Of a DNA stretch of 64,000 nucleotides, positions 41,268 through 50,642 are shown in pieces (the first letter of the stretch is position 1; each line of letters opens with the position of its first letter). Source of the stretch: Thalassospira profundimaris (GTDB taxonomy: Bacteria; Pseudomonadota; Alphaproteobacteria; Rhodospirillales; Thalassospiraceae); the NCBI RefSeq assembly GCF_003326795.1, contig NZ_JPWI01000001.1, forward strand, positions 248,001 to 312,000. Direction: 5' to 3'. The notes below the pieces were generated by a model. The model had not been told where the DNA came from and ran no database searches. It saw only the letters and a program-made list of their open reading frames with translations. The translations under genes were made by a program, and so were the position numbers.

Positions 41268-41686
41268 CAGTCGTCCTCATCTTCCTGGTCACCAGACCGG
41301 TCATCCACCAGATCCTGCGCGACATGCGGGTCGCGCAGCAGGGCGCCAATATGGTCGGCGACATCAAAACTTTTGTCTTCGACAAAACGCAATGCAGGCA
41401 CAAATTTCATGTGGACCGTATGGGCCACATGGTTGCGCAGGTGTCCTTTCTGACGCGTCAACGCCTTAAGCGACGTTTCGGCCTCACCGCCGCCAAGCGG
41501 GGTAAAGGATACCATAGCATTGCGCATATCCGGTGAAAGATTGACGCCGGTAATGGTTACCGGGCGACGTGTCAGATCCGGATCGTAAATATCTCCGCGC
41601 TCCAACGCCTGCGACAGCGCCTGGCGGATTTCTTCCGCCACTCGGAGCTGTCGCTGACTTGGTGCCTTGGCTGGTTGCTTCGCCAT
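41267..41686 (-). CDS. rbfA: Ribosome-binding factor A
   Basis: A 139-residue KH-fold 30S maturation factor that binds immature 16S rRNA near its 5' end. QRQLRVAEEIRQALSQALERGDIYDPDL and ITGVNLSPDMRNAMVSFTPLGGGE are family segments, and LRNHVAHTVHMKFVPALRFVEDKSFD is the C-terminal core. The acidic tail (DDRSGDQEDEDD) is longer than in many homologues. It overlaps truB by one base and lies 17 bases after infB. Confidence 0.96.
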   Translation of the reverse strand: MAKQPAKAPSQRQLRVAEEIRQALSQALERGDIYDPDLTRRPVTITGVNLSPDMRNAMVSFTPLGGGEAETSLKALTRQKGHLRNHVAHTVHMKFVPALRFVEDKSFDVADHIGALLRDPHVAQDLVDDRSGDQEDEDD

Positions 41687-41703
41687 TTCAGTTCCTCACC
41701 GTC

Positions 41704-44370
41704 TTACAGTTCGACGGCGATTTCCTCGTTTTCGAAGCACTCGATCACATCGCCAACCTGCAGATCGTTATACTTGGCGAAGGACATGCCACATTCATAG
41801 CCCTCACGGACTTCTTTGACTTCGTCCTTGAAGCGACGGAGCGTCGACAGTTCGCCAGAATGGATAACGACATCGTCGCGCAGCAGGCGGACACCCGCAC
41901 CGCGTTTGACGATACCCTCGGTGACCATACAACCGGCGATCTTGTTGCCAGAAATGGTGAAGATGTCGCGGATTTGTGCGTAACCCAGGAATTTCTCGCG
42001 AACTTCCGGAGACAGCATGCCCGACAGCATCTTTTTGATGTCATCAGCAACATCATAGATGATCGAATAGTAACGAATATCAACGTTGTCGCGACGGGCC
42101 TGTTCACGGGCCTGCTGGTTCGCACGCACGTTAAAGCCGATGATCAGTGCATTGGATGCACGGGCCAGCGTCACGTCAGATTCGTTGATACCACCAACGC
42201 CGCTATGCAGAACGCGAACCGAAACTTCTTCGTTACCAAGTTTCTGCAGCGTCCCGATAAGGGCTTCGACAGAACCCTGCACGTCACCCTTGATGACGAT
42301 CGGAAGTTCTTTGACCTCACCGCTCTGCGAGAACATGTTCTCGAGTGCGGATTTCTTCATCGCAGCAGCCTGAGTTTCACGGATGCGACGCTGACGGAAG
42401 TCGGCAACTTCACGGGCCTTGGCTTCGTTTTCAACAACCACGAAGTCATCACCTGCAGACGGAACACCGTTCAGACCGGTAACCTCGACCGGCATACCCG
42501 GAATGGCGTCGGAAACACGGGTACCGTGATCGTCAACCAGGGCACGGACACGACCCCACTCGGCACCGGTGACAAAGATGTCACCCGTACGCAGCGTACC
42601 GCGCTGAACCAGAACGGTTGCAACCGGACCACGACCTTTTTCCATACGGGCTTCAACAACCACACCATCCGCAACGCGGTTCGGGTTGGCTTTGAGGTCA
42701 AGAACCTCGGCCTGCAGAAGAATGGCTTCTTCAAGTTCGGTCAGGCCGGTGCGCTGCTTGGCCGAAACCTCGACAGCCTGGACGTCGCCGCCCATTTCCT
42801 CGACCACGACTTCGTGCTGAAGCAGTTCGGTTTTAACTTTCGACGGGTTGGCACCCGGTTTGTCGACCTTGTTGATCGCAACAATCATCGGAACGCCAGC
42901 AGCCTTTGCGTGGCTGATCGCTTCGATGGTCTGCGGCATAACCGAGTCATCAGCAGCAACAACCAGAACCACGATATCGGTTACCTTGGCACCGCGCGAA
43001 CGCATTTCGGTAAATGCTGCGTGGCCCGGGGTATCGATGAAGGTGATCTTCGAACCGGTTGCCATGGTGACCTGATAAGCACCGATATGCTGAGTAATGC
43101 CGCCAGCTTCGCCACCGGCAACATCGGTTGCCCGAAGAGCATCCAGCAACGAGGTTTTACCATGGTCAACGTGGCCCATAACGGTCACGACCGGCGGACG
43201 ACCCAGCAGCTGCTCTTCGCTGTCATCTGCAACAACCAGTGCCTCTTCAACGTCGGCATCCGAAACACGTTTGACGTTATGGCCGAATTCCTCGACCACA
43301 AGCTGTGCGGTATCGGGATCAAGGCTCTGGTTGATGGTCGCCATAACGCCCATGCTCATCAGGGTCTTGATCACGTCTGCAGCGCGTTCAGCCATACGGT
43401 TGGCCAGCTCCTGAACGGTAATAACGTCCGGAATGATAACGTCACGTACGATTTTCTCTTTCGGCTTCTGCGGGCCCATTGCACGGGCCTTGGCTTTGGC
43501 CTGCTGGCGCTTGATCGATGCCATGGAACGACGACGGCCACCTTCATCACCGGTCATTGCATTGGCGATCGACAGCTTGCCACGGCGGCGACCATCGTCG
43601 GTCTTGGCACGTGCAGCACCTTTTGCTTCTTCTTCGGCGCGCTTGCGGGCTGCCTTGCGGGCATCTTCCTCGTCCTGCTCCTTGCGGCTTTTCGGCTTCG
43701 CAGTTGCAGGCGCAGAACGACGACGTTCCTCGGGAACCAGCGGCTCTGCCGGCTCACCCATGATCACTTCTTCTTCCTTGGCTTTCGGAGTCGCAGCCGG
43801 TTTCGGCTTGGAGGTTTTGCCTTTTGCCGTCGATGCAGCAAGCTGCTTTTCAACGTCTTCGACAGAAACTTCAGCCTTGTCCTTGGACTGCTCTTCCTCG
43901 ACCGGCGCAGCTTCGGCAGCTTTTGCTTCCTCGGCCTTGCGGGCTTCTTCCTCTGCAGCCTTGCGGGCAGCTTCTTCGCGCGCACGGATTTCGGCGTCAG
44001 CTTCTTCTTGCTTGCGGCGCTCTTCAGCGGCCTTCAAAGCAGCCATACGGGCAGCACGTTCGCTATCGGTCAGGTTGCCATGATCTTCGACAACCGGGCG
44101 CGATTTCGGCTCTTCTACCGGTTCCTTTTTGGCTTCCGGTGCCGGGGTTTCAGCCGGGGCCTGCTCTGCAACGATATCCTTTTTCACTTCACGGAAGCGG
44201 CCGGATTCGTTCTTTTCGAATGTACGCTTCTTACGCACTTCGACGGTCACAGATTTGGACCGTCCATGCGAGAAGTTTTGACGAACCTGCCCTGCCTCGA
44301 CCGTCTTGCTCAATTCAAGCTTCGATCTGTTGAGGCTCAGCGGTTTCTTCTCCTGATCGCGATCACTCAT
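41704..44370 (-). CDS. infB: Translation initiation factor IF-2
   Basis: IF-2 is the GTPase that brings initiator tRNA to the 30S subunit. Residues ~1-330 are a long, charged Lys/Glu/Ala-rich N-terminal region typical of alphaproteobacterial IF-2. The G domain starts at GHVDHGKTS (399-407), followed by [12 protein letters not shown] and NKVDK, then beta-barrel and C-terminal domains. I prefer the ATG at 44370 (888 residues), which starts [20 protein letters not shown] like relatives; an in-frame ATG at 44442 adds 24 poorly conserved residues. It lies between the ylxR-L7Ae gene and rbfA. Confidence 0.97.
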   Translation of the reverse strand: MSDRDQEKKPLSLNRSKLELSKTVEAGQVRQNFSHGRSKSVTVEVRKKRTFEKNESGRFREVKKDIVAEQAPAETPAPEAKKEPVEEPKSRPVVEDHGNLTDSERAARMAALKAAEERRKQEEADAEIRAREEAARKAAEEEARKAEEAKAAEAAPVEEEQSKDKAEVSVEDVEKQLAASTAKGKTSKPKPAATPKAKEEEVIMGEPAEPLVPEERRRSAPATAKPKSRKEQDEEDARKAARKRAEEEAKGAARAKTDDGRRRGKLSIANAMTGDEGGRRRSMASIKRQQAKAKARAMGPQKPKEKIVRDVIIPDVITVQELANRMAERAADVIKTLMSMGVMATINQSLDPDTAQLVVEEFGHNVKRVSDADVEEALVVADDSEEQLLGRPPVVTVMGHVDHGKTSLLDALRATDVAGGEAGGITQHIGAYQVTMATGSKITFIDTPGHAAFTEMRSRGAKVTDIVVLVVAADDSVMPQTIEAISHAKAAGVPMIVAINKVDKPGANPSKVKTELLQHEVVVEEMGGDVQAVEVSAKQRTGLTELEEAILLQAEVLDLKANPNRVADGVVVEARMEKGRGPVATVLVQRGTLRTGDIFVTGAEWGRVRALVDDHGTRVSDAIPGMPVEVTGLNGVPSAGDDFVVVENEAKAREVADFRQRRIRETQAAAMKKSALENMFSQSGEVKELPIVIKGDVQGSVEALIGTLQKLGNEEVSVRVLHSGVGGINESDVTLARASNALIIGFNVRANQQAREQARRDNVDIRYYSIIYDVADDIKKMLSGMLSPEVREKFLGYAQIRDIFTISGNKIAGCMVTEGIVKRGAGVRLLRDDVVIHSGELSTLRRFKDEVKEVREGYECGMSFAKYNDLQVGDVIECFENEEIAVEL

Positions 44371-44450
44371 AATCCGTCCAACTTCCTCATTTCCTGCGGG
44401 ATCGACTTCCAATGCCGATCCTGTCCTGTCCGTCCGGCGCATATCTGATG

Positions 44451-45041
44451 TCAGACTGCGCGAAATCCTTCTAGCCGCTTCAGCGAGCGACCCAGCCGTT
44501 TGGCCAGACCACCTGGTGCAACAGCCACATGTACTGCTTTTTCACGGCCAAAAGCCGCGCCGATTTCAGCAGCATCCAGAACGGAATAAATCGGCAGATC
44601 CCGGGCCTTGGCCTCGATCTTGGATTTTCCGTCCGCAGCACCATCGCGTGCTGCCAATATCAGAGCCGCTCCCTCAGCTATCTGGGCGCGGGCCTTTTCA
44701 AATCCGGCGACAGCCTGACCGGCGCGGCGCGCAAGCGACAGCAGATCAAGGCATTTCTGCGTCAGCAGCTGCTCGATCCGGTCTGCAAGCGCGGCGTCGA
44801 CCACGACTTTTTGCCGTGCTGCCCGGGCAAAAGCGTTTTTTGCACAGGCGGTATTTACCACATCCCGCGACGGGCACAACCATAATCCCCGTCCCGGTAG
44901 CCGTTCCTCAAGGTCGGGAACAACCGAACCATCCGGCCCGATCACAACCCTGAGAAGATCTTCCTTGTCCCGGACTTCGCCGGTGACAATGCACCGGCGT
45001 TCCGGAACCTCGGCTACCTTGCCGCCTTTACGATGCGACAT
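44451..45041 (-). CDS. YlxR (DUF448) / L7Ae-like fusion RNA-binding protein
   Basis: A 196-residue fusion. Residues ~10-85 are YlxR-like: [52 protein letters not shown]. Residues ~90-180 are an L7Ae-type RNA-binding domain: [36 protein letters not shown]. In other bacteria these exist as separate ylxR and ylxQ genes between nusA and infB, and YlxR (RnpM) modulates RNase P in Bacillus. The fusion is usual in Alphaproteobacteria. It lies between nusA (18-base gap) and infB. Confidence 0.9.
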   Translation of the reverse strand: MSHRKGGKVAEVPERRCIVTGEVRDKEDLLRVVIGPDGSVVPDLEERLPGRGLWLCPSRDVVNTACAKNAFARAARQKVVVDAALADRIEQLLTQKCLDLLSLARRAGQAVAGFEKARAQIAEGAALILAARDGAADGKSKIEAKARDLPIYSVLDAAEIGAAFGREKAVHVAVAPGGLAKRLGRSLKRLEGFRAV

Positions 45042-45059
45042 GGTGTCCTCCGATCGGCT

Positions 45060-46634
45060 TTAAGCCTCTTCGCCTTCGACCGCGTCTTCGGAAGTTTCGT
45101 CAGTCTCGTCTTCAAGACCTTCGAACCAGCCAAGTTTGCGACGGGCTTCCATGATCAGGTCATTTGCCTGATCCATGGTCATGTTGTCGGCATCGCCGAT
45201 ATATTCGATCAGCTCGTCACTGGCCAGATCAGCGAAGTCTTCAAGGGTTTTGACGTCGTTTTCGCCAAGGCGAACAACAACTGCCAGCGACAGGCCATTG
45301 AATTCGACCAGATCATCGGCAACCTTGAGCTCTTCACGACGCTTCTGCAGACGCTCGGCTTCTTCAGAAAGGAAGGTCCGTGCACGGTTGCGCAGCTCTT
45401 CGGCGATTTCTTCTTCGAAACCTTCGATCTCTGCCAGTTCGGCCAGCGGCACGTAACCGACTTCCTCGATCGAGGTAAAGCCTTCGGCGACCAGGAGATG
45501 GGCGATAACTTCATCAACATCAAGTGCCTTGATGAACATTTCCGCACGCTTGCGCGCTTCTTCCTGACGACGTTCGCTTTCGTCTTCCTCGGTCAGAATG
45601 TCGATATCCCAACCGGTCAGCTGGGATGCCAGACGCACGTTCTGACCACGACGGCCAATTGCGAGGCTCAGCTGATCGTCCGGAACGACGACTTCGATAC
45701 GGTTGGTTTCTTCATCAAGAACAACCTTGGTGACTTCGGCCGGAGCCAAGGCGTTCACAACGAAGGTTGCCGGGTCTTCCGACCACTGGATGATGTCGAT
45801 TTTTTCGCCCTGCAGCTCGGCAACCACGGCCTGAACACGCGAACCGCGCATACCAACACAGGCACCGACCGGATCGATCGAGCTGTCAGAAGACAGAACC
45901 GAAATCTTGGCGCGCGAACCCGGATCACGGGCAACCGATTTGATTTCGATGATGCCGTCATAGATTTCCGGAACTTCCTGGGCAAACAGTTTTGCCATGA
46001 AGGTCGGATGGGTACGCGACAGGAAAATCTGCGGACCACGCTGTTCGCGGCGCACATCAAGGATCAGTGCACGTACGCGATCGCCCTGACGGACGGTTTC
46101 ACGCGGGATCAGTTCTTCGCGGCGCAGGATTGCCTCGGCGCGACCGATATCAACAAGGACGTTGCCAAACTCGACACGCTTGACGACACCGTTGATAACC
46201 TCATCGGTGCGGTCTTTGTATTCTTCGAACTGACGTTCGCGTTCTGCGTCGCGAACTTTCTGAACGATAACCTGTTTTGCGGTCTGGGCAGCGATACGGC
46301 CAAAGTCAATCGGCGGCAGCGGATCAATCAGGAATTCACCCAGATTGATATTCTCGTCGCGAATACGCGCCTGTTCGAGTGACATCTGGGTAAAATCGTT
46401 CTCGATATCATCGGTTACCTCGATGAAACGTGCGAGTTTGATTTCGCCGGTTTTGCGGTCGATATGGGCACGAATATCGTGTTCATGGCCATATCTGGAA
46501 CGGCCAGCCTTCTGGATGGCCTGTTCCATTGCACCAAGAACCTCGTCACGATCAATGCCCTTTTCACGGGCAACGGCATCAGCGACCTGCAAAAGTTCCG
46601 GCCGCGGCATTCCCGAAGTTGCTTCCATATCCAA
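45060..46634 (-). CDS. nusA: Transcription termination/antitermination factor NusA
   Basis: NusA binds RNA polymerase and nascent RNA to control pausing, termination and antitermination. The 524 residues contain the N-terminal polymerase-binding domain (LLQVADAVAREKGIDRDEVLGAMEQAIQKAGRSRYG), an S1 domain (VKRVEFGNVLVDIGRAEAILRREELIP), two KH domains (GSRVQAVVAELQGEKIDIIQW; LSLAIGRRGQNVRLASQLTGWDIDI), and two C-terminal acidic repeats (residues ~360-500) seen in proteobacterial NusA. The last stretch is acidic (DETDETSEDAVEGEEA). It follows rimP by three bases. Confidence 0.98.
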   Translation of the reverse strand: MDMEATSGMPRPELLQVADAVAREKGIDRDEVLGAMEQAIQKAGRSRYGHEHDIRAHIDRKTGEIKLARFIEVTDDIENDFTQMSLEQARIRDENINLGEFLIDPLPPIDFGRIAAQTAKQVIVQKVRDAERERQFEEYKDRTDEVINGVVKRVEFGNVLVDIGRAEAILRREELIPRETVRQGDRVRALILDVRREQRGPQIFLSRTHPTFMAKLFAQEVPEIYDGIIEIKSVARDPGSRAKISVLSSDSSIDPVGACVGMRGSRVQAVVAELQGEKIDIIQWSEDPATFVVNALAPAEVTKVVLDEETNRIEVVVPDDQLSLAIGRRGQNVRLASQLTGWDIDILTEEDESERRQEEARKRAEMFIKALDVDEVIAHLLVAEGFTSIEEVGYVPLAELAEIEGFEEEIAEELRNRARTFLSEEAERLQKRREELKVADDLVEFNGLSLAVVVRLGENDVKTLEDFADLASDELIEYIGDADNMTMDQANDLIMEARRKLGWFEGLEDETDETSEDAVEGEEA

Positions 46635-46637
46635 CCT

Positions 46638-47177
46638 CTATTCTGCGTTGTCGTCAGCACGGCGTTCGCCGGTGACATGCGCGATCAATTCATCCGTCAG
46701 AACCAATTTCGCCTTTGCGATATCAGCCAACGGCAACAAGACACGTTCACCATCGACAATCATGGCAACCGCATTATCTTCAATTCCATCCAGCAGACCG
46801 CTGAAACGGCGACGACCATTGATGGCCATCACCAGTTCGACCTTTGCCTCGAACCCTTTCCACACTTCGAAATGCGGAGCACGGGTTAGCGGGCGGTCGA
46901 TCCCCGGAGAACTGACTTCAAGGTGATAGGCACCCGAAATCGGATCTTCGACATCCATAAGAGCAGAAACCGTACGGCTGATCTGGGCGCAATCTTCAAC
47001 ATTGATGCTGCCTTTCGCGTCCGGGCGATCTGCCATGATTTGCAGGATATTGTGGTCCTGTCCCGTCATGGAAACACGGACCAGTTCAAATCCGAGCGCA
47101 TTAATCGACGGCTCGATAATTGCCGTGATTTTCGCCATCAACGGATCTTTTAACTGTTGTCCAATCAGCTCAGCCAT
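46638..47177 (-). CDS. rimP: Ribosome maturation factor RimP
   Basis: RimP assists 30S subunit assembly. The 179-residue protein shows ITAIIEPSINALGFELVRVSMTG, NVEDCAQISRTVSALMDVEDPISGAYHLEVSSPGIDRPL, in which YHLEVSSPGIDRPL is diagnostic. I chose the ATG at 47177 (MAELIGQQ); the frame opens at 47204 but those residues are not conserved and would place the start inside the leader hairpin region. It opens the rimP-nusA-ylxR/L7Ae-infB-rbfA-truB run and has an attenuator-like hairpin about 20 bases upstream. Confidence 0.96.
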   Translation of the reverse strand: MAELIGQQLKDPLMAKITAIIEPSINALGFELVRVSMTGQDHNILQIMADRPDAKGSINVEDCAQISRTVSALMDVEDPISGAYHLEVSSPGIDRPLTRAPHFEVWKGFEAKVELVMAINGRRRFSGLLDGIEDNAVAMIVDGERVLLPLADIAKAKLVLTDELIAHVTGERRADDNAE

Positions 47178-47195
47178 ATAGCGATGCCATACCCC

Positions 47196-47232
47196 AAAAA
47201 GCACAAAAGAGCGGGCGCGAGGCCCACTCTTT
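47196..47232 (-). promoter_or_regulatory. rimP leader attenuator-like hairpin
   Basis: On the minus strand AAAGAGTGGGC pairs with GCCCGCTCTTT (11 bp, one G-U) around a 5-base loop, followed by TTTTGTGCTTTTT. This looks like an intrinsic terminator placed just before rimP. Because it sits inside the leader of the nusA operon and NusA promotes termination at such hairpins, autocontrol by NusA is a reasonable inference. Confidence 0.75.
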
Positions 47233-47688
47233 GTCAGAATTTACAAAAAGCTTGGCCGCTTTATACAGCCGGTTTGCGCAGAAATCAAGTGAGGATACAG
47301 GGCCCCCACGCCATTCAACCCAAGGATTCAGCGCGACACAGCCAGCCAAGCACATCACCGATCCATAGCCGGACAAATCCTGATGTTTTTCGTGCCGGAC
47401 CGCTTCAGGATGTAAACCTGATCACATCGGACAAACTATTGGATTATCGGCACGAATTGCAGTCAGGCCGAAGGATACCGTTCAAATCGAGCCATGCCAC
47501 GCCCGAAACCCGGCCATCACAGCCAATCTTCATGAAACAGTAAAGGGCCGGACTTCGTCAGTGACCCAGCCATGTCATGGTCGCACAGCTGCCCCGAGAA
47601 GGGCTTGCGTGTGACAGACAGGGGACTTTCTGCCTCTATTGCCGCCGACTCCCCGGTTCAACACAATCCGCGGGAAAAGCTGGCACAA
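47233..47688. other. Non-coding stretch upstream of rimP
   Basis: About 455 bases between the rimP leader and the end of trmB. It should hold the promoter of the rimP-nusA-infB block. I find no tRNA cloverleaf, no strong hairpin with a T-run and no convincing short gene; open frames here lack ribosome-binding sites and known families. Confidence 0.5.
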
Positions 47689-48408
47689 TCAGGCAGCGCG
47701 CGGCTTACGGAGGAAGCGAAGATAGTTACACTTCTTACCCTGACGCAGCGCCTTTTGTTCATAACGGGTTTTGACCCAGTCATGGGGCGGCGTGCGCCAG
47801 TCATCGGGCCCTTCGGCCAGCCATTCAAAGTCCGGGTGGTTGTGCATATGCTGCAAGGTCCAGGAGATATACTGCATATCATCACTGGCAACCCGGAACT
47901 CGGCACCATCTTTGAGAAGGCGGGCAAGCAGGGCGAGGTTCCTGGGGCCGATGAAGCGTCGTTCGGCATGGCGTTTCTTGGGCCAGGGGTCCGGAAACAG
48001 AAGAAACGCACGGTCAAAGCAGGCATCAACAAGCTTATAGAGCAACGGGCGCGAATCATCAGCAACCACGCGCACATTGGTCAGGTTGCGTTCGTCAATG
48101 TGGCGCAACAGGCTGCCAACACCATCCATGAACGGTTCAGCCCCGATGATACCGACATCCGGATTGGCCTGTGCCTGACCGGCAAGATGTTCGCCCCCGC
48201 CAAAGCCGATCTCAAGCCACAACTGATCAGGTGTGCTGTCAAAATAGCTTTTGGGATCAACACCGTCCTGTTCGGGATAACGGATGCCGATCTTTGGCAA
48301 CAGGGTATCGACCAGCGCCTTGCGGGAATCCTTTAACGGGCGGCTTCCACGGCGGCCATAGAAGTTCGGACGATCAGGGGTCGGAATCGGACGTTCTTTG
48401 TTGCGCAT
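47689..48408 (-). CDS. trmB: tRNA (guanine(46)-N7)-methyltransferase
   Basis: TrmB methylates G46 in the variable loop of tRNAs. The 239 residues show the SAM motif LWLEIGFGGGEHLAGQA, GAEPFMDGVGSLL, the family hallmark LLFPDPWPKKRHAERRFI and a C-terminal DDWRTPPHDWVKTRYEQKALRQG of which DWVKTRYEQKALRQG is diagnostic. It follows metK on the minus strand by 174 bases, an order common in Alphaproteobacteria. Confidence 0.96.
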   Translation of the reverse strand: MRNKERPIPTPDRPNFYGRRGSRPLKDSRKALVDTLLPKIGIRYPEQDGVDPKSYFDSTPDQLWLEIGFGGGEHLAGQAQANPDVGIIGAEPFMDGVGSLLRHIDERNLTNVRVVADDSRPLLYKLVDACFDRAFLLFPDPWPKKRHAERRFIGPRNLALLARLLKDGAEFRVASDDMQYISWTLQHMHNHPDFEWLAEGPDDWRTPPHDWVKTRYEQKALRQGKKCNYLRFLRKPRAA

Positions 48409-48582
48409 GGTCGTATCAGTTGATCAATCAGGGTCGGGACAAAACTCGGTCAATGTGATCATTGGGCCAAACGAGCCGGATCACAAATCAAAACGGGCGA
48501 CCCGAATATTCCGGGCCGCCCGCCTCATATCACGTCGTGCAAATTTGGCAAATCGCACTTTTGCAATGCTGGTGCCTGTGGA

Positions 48583-49755
48583 TCAGGCGCCGAATGCCGA
48601 TTTCAGTTCCCCGACCAGATCGGTGCGCTCCCAGGAGAAGCCACCATCTGCAGTCGGCTGACGGCCAAAGTGACCATAAGCAGAAGACGGGGTGTAAATC
48701 GGACGGCAAAGCGAAAGATGCTCGCGAATACCGCGCGGGCTGAGATCCATCAGCTGACGCAGGGTATTGCCAAGCTTCAGCTCGTCAACATTACCGGTAT
48801 TGTGGTTGTTGACATAAAGCGCCAGCGGCTTGGAAACACCAATCGCGTAAGCCAGCTGAATGGTGCAACGTTCTGCAAGACCGGCAGCAACCACGTTTTT
48901 CGCAAGGTAACGCGCAGCATAGGCAGCCGAACGGTCAACCTTGGTCGGGTCTTTACCAGAGAATGCGCCGCCACCATGCGGTGCAGCACCACCATAGGTA
49001 TCAACAATAATCTTGCGGCCAGTCAGGCCGGCGTCGCCATCCGGACCACCAATCACAAAGCGGCCGGTCGGGTTGATGTAGATTTCTTCATCAGACGGCA
49101 TCCAGCCAGACGGCAGGGCAGCTTCGATATAGGGCAGAACCAGCGCACGGACGTCAGCCTGCGACAGACCATCGGCATGCTGGGTCGAAACCACAACCGA
49201 GGTTGCGCCAACCGGTTTGCCATCGACATAGCGAAGGGTCACCTGGCTTTTGGCATCCGGACCGAACTGCGGTGCTTTGCCGGAATGACGATCTTCGGCC
49301 ATGGCACGCAGAATACGGTGCGAGAGCTGGATCGGTGCCGGCATCAATTCGTCGGTTTCGTTACATGCGTAACCGAACATGATGCCCTGGTCACCTGCGC
49401 CAAGGTCTTTCTCGCCTGCGGAATCAACACCCTGAGCGATATCAGCAGACTGCTCATGCACGTGGCATTGGATTTCTGCGGTCTTCCAGTGGAAGCCTTC
49501 CTGCTCGTAACCGATGGCACGGATGGCTTCGCGCGCTTTTTCGATCATGACCTCTTTGGTCACGCTTTCAGGGCCGCGAACCTCACCTGCCAGAACCACC
49601 AGGTTGGTGGTTGCAAGGGTTTCGACGGCAACGCGCGAATCCTCGTCAGCGGCAAGGAATGCATCAACGATGGAATCGGAAATGCGGTCACAGACTTTGT
49701 CCGGATGACCTTCCGAGACGGATTCACTGGTAAAAAGATATTCGGAAAGAGACAT
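48583..49755 (-). CDS. metK: S-adenosylmethionine synthetase
   Basis: MetK forms SAM from methionine and ATP. The 390 residues contain [22 protein letters not shown], in which [12 protein letters not shown] binds ATP and Mg, [23 protein letters not shown] (P-loop-like GAGDQG), [21 protein letters not shown] and [23 protein letters not shown]. The start at 49755 has GGAGAAGG upstream. A GTG at 49833, directly abutting the riboswitch core, opens the same frame and would add 26 unconserved residues. A SAM-II candidate lies upstream. Confidence 0.98.
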   Translation of the reverse strand: MSLSEYLFTSESVSEGHPDKVCDRISDSIVDAFLAADEDSRVAVETLATTNLVVLAGEVRGPESVTKEVMIEKAREAIRAIGYEQEGFHWKTAEIQCHVHEQSADIAQGVDSAGEKDLGAGDQGIMFGYACNETDELMPAPIQLSHRILRAMAEDRHSGKAPQFGPDAKSQVTLRYVDGKPVGATSVVVSTQHADGLSQADVRALVLPYIEAALPSGWMPSDEEIYINPTGRFVIGGPDGDAGLTGRKIIVDTYGGAAPHGGGAFSGKDPTKVDRSAAYAARYLAKNVVAAGLAERCTIQLAYAIGVSKPLALYVNNHNTGNVDELKLGNTLRQLMDLSPRGIREHLSLCRPIYTPSSAYGHFGRQPTADGGFSWERTDLVGELKSAFGA

Positions 49756-49832
49756 TAAGACCTTCTCCGGTAATGGGTTTCCAAAACTGGACCGGAGGGC
49801 TCTCAACACCGGATCGGTATCGATAGCGCCCA

Positions 49833-49880
49833 CTTAGCCTTTTTTTGTGTGGTGGCAAGCGGTCCAAATCCGTCCACATA
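49833..49880 (-). promoter_or_regulatory. SAM-II riboswitch candidate upstream of metK
   Basis: The minus strand carries the ordered SAM-II (metA motif) elements GTGG, GGATTTGG, GCTTGC, CCACCAC, an A-rich stretch of seven A and GGCTAAG. GTGG and CCAC can form P1, and GGCTAA can pair into the pseudoknot. SAM-II is typical of Alphaproteobacteria and of SAM-cycle genes, so feedback control of metK is expected. The core ends 78 bases before the metK start, further than usual. Confidence 0.8.
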
Positions 49881-50000
49881 TTCGGTGCTGTTTTACAGCT
49901 GCATGACGCTTTTGCCTGATCACTTTTTGCAGGTCAAGCATCATTGACGCAAAAGAGTAACCGGCAAATTGCATAGCACCGGCATTCTCTTGCGCCAAAA

Positions 50001-50036
50001 GCAAAGGCGCATCCCGTTATCTTGCGAGATGCGCCT
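50001..50036 (-). terminator. Terminator of the XRE regulator gene
   Basis: AGGCGCATC and GATGCGCCT form a 9-bp stem with a 14-base loop, followed on the minus strand by TTTGCTTTT. It lies 27 bases beyond the regulator's stop, upstream of the metK leader. The T-run is interrupted. Confidence 0.75.
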
Positions 50037-50062
50037 GATATTAACAGTATGAAGGCGCGCGA

Positions 50063-50557
50063 TTATTTCTGATCAGCGTCGCCAACCTGCAAAGCCCCCA
50101 TGGATTTGACCAGCTCAAAGATTTTCTTGCGCTGGTTGGGGTCAGTAATCCGGTAATAGGCGCGCACCAGTTCAAGGGTCTCGCGGCGGTTCATCGGATC
50201 ATTGTCAAACGGATCCGGGCTTTCGGACATCTCGCGGCGTTCATGGACCGATTTCGACGATACTTCTTCGGGCATATCATCAAAGAAGAACGATACCGGG
50301 ACTTCCAGCACACGGGACAAGTCATAAAGGCGCGATGCACCGACACGGTTTGCACCGCGTTCATATTTCTGGACTTGCTGGAATGTCAGGCCGATGGCCT
50401 CACCCAGCTTTTCCTGGCTCATGCCAAGCAGGGTCCGGCGCAGGCGAACGCGCGCGCCAACGTGAATATCTACAGGATTTGGTTTGCCACTTGCGGTCCG
50501 GCCACGGCCACGACCACGGGTGTTTTTCACCATCGCGCTTTCATCCTTGGGCGACAT
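50063..50557 (-). CDS. XRE-family transcriptional regulator, PraR-like
   Basis: A 164-residue regulator with one Cro/CI helix-turn-helix at residues ~30-90: NPVDIHVGARVRLRRTLLGMSQEKLGEAIGLTFQQVQKYERGANRVGASRLYDLSRVLEVPVSFFFDD, in which LTFQQVQKYERGANRVGASRL contains the recognition helix. The sequence and its place between lnt and metK match the alphaproteobacterial family that includes rhizobial PraR, a repressor of quorum-sensing and biofilm genes. The C-terminal half is charged and probably dimerising. AAGGAA seven bases upstream supports the start. Confidence 0.87.
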   Translation of the reverse strand: MSPKDESAMVKNTRGRGRGRTASGKPNPVDIHVGARVRLRRTLLGMSQEKLGEAIGLTFQQVQKYERGANRVGASRLYDLSRVLEVPVSFFFDDMPEEVSSKSVHERREMSESPDPFDNDPMNRRETLELVRAYYRITDPNQRKKIFELVKSMGALQVGDADQK

Positions 50558-50642
50558 AAGGTTGTTCCTTCTCTCACTCCGACCTACCCGTCCTTATTTA
50601 GATGGGACAATCTCTGGACGGTTCGGTGCTTTTAACAGCCGC

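Noticed and set aside
41569..44448. 959-codon open frame on the plus strand, antisense to infB
   Set aside because: It is a mirror of infB, whose motifs and family length are certain. The antisense translation has no recognisable domain, and such frames arise from the codon bias of the GC-rich opposite gene.
45033..46382. 449-codon frame antisense to nusA
   Set aside because: Shadow of nusA with no motif or plausible start signal.
47640..47688. tRNA T-arm near the trmB end
   Set aside because: CCCCGGTTCAACACAATCC resembles a T-loop, but no acceptor, D or anticodon arm fits around it on either strand.
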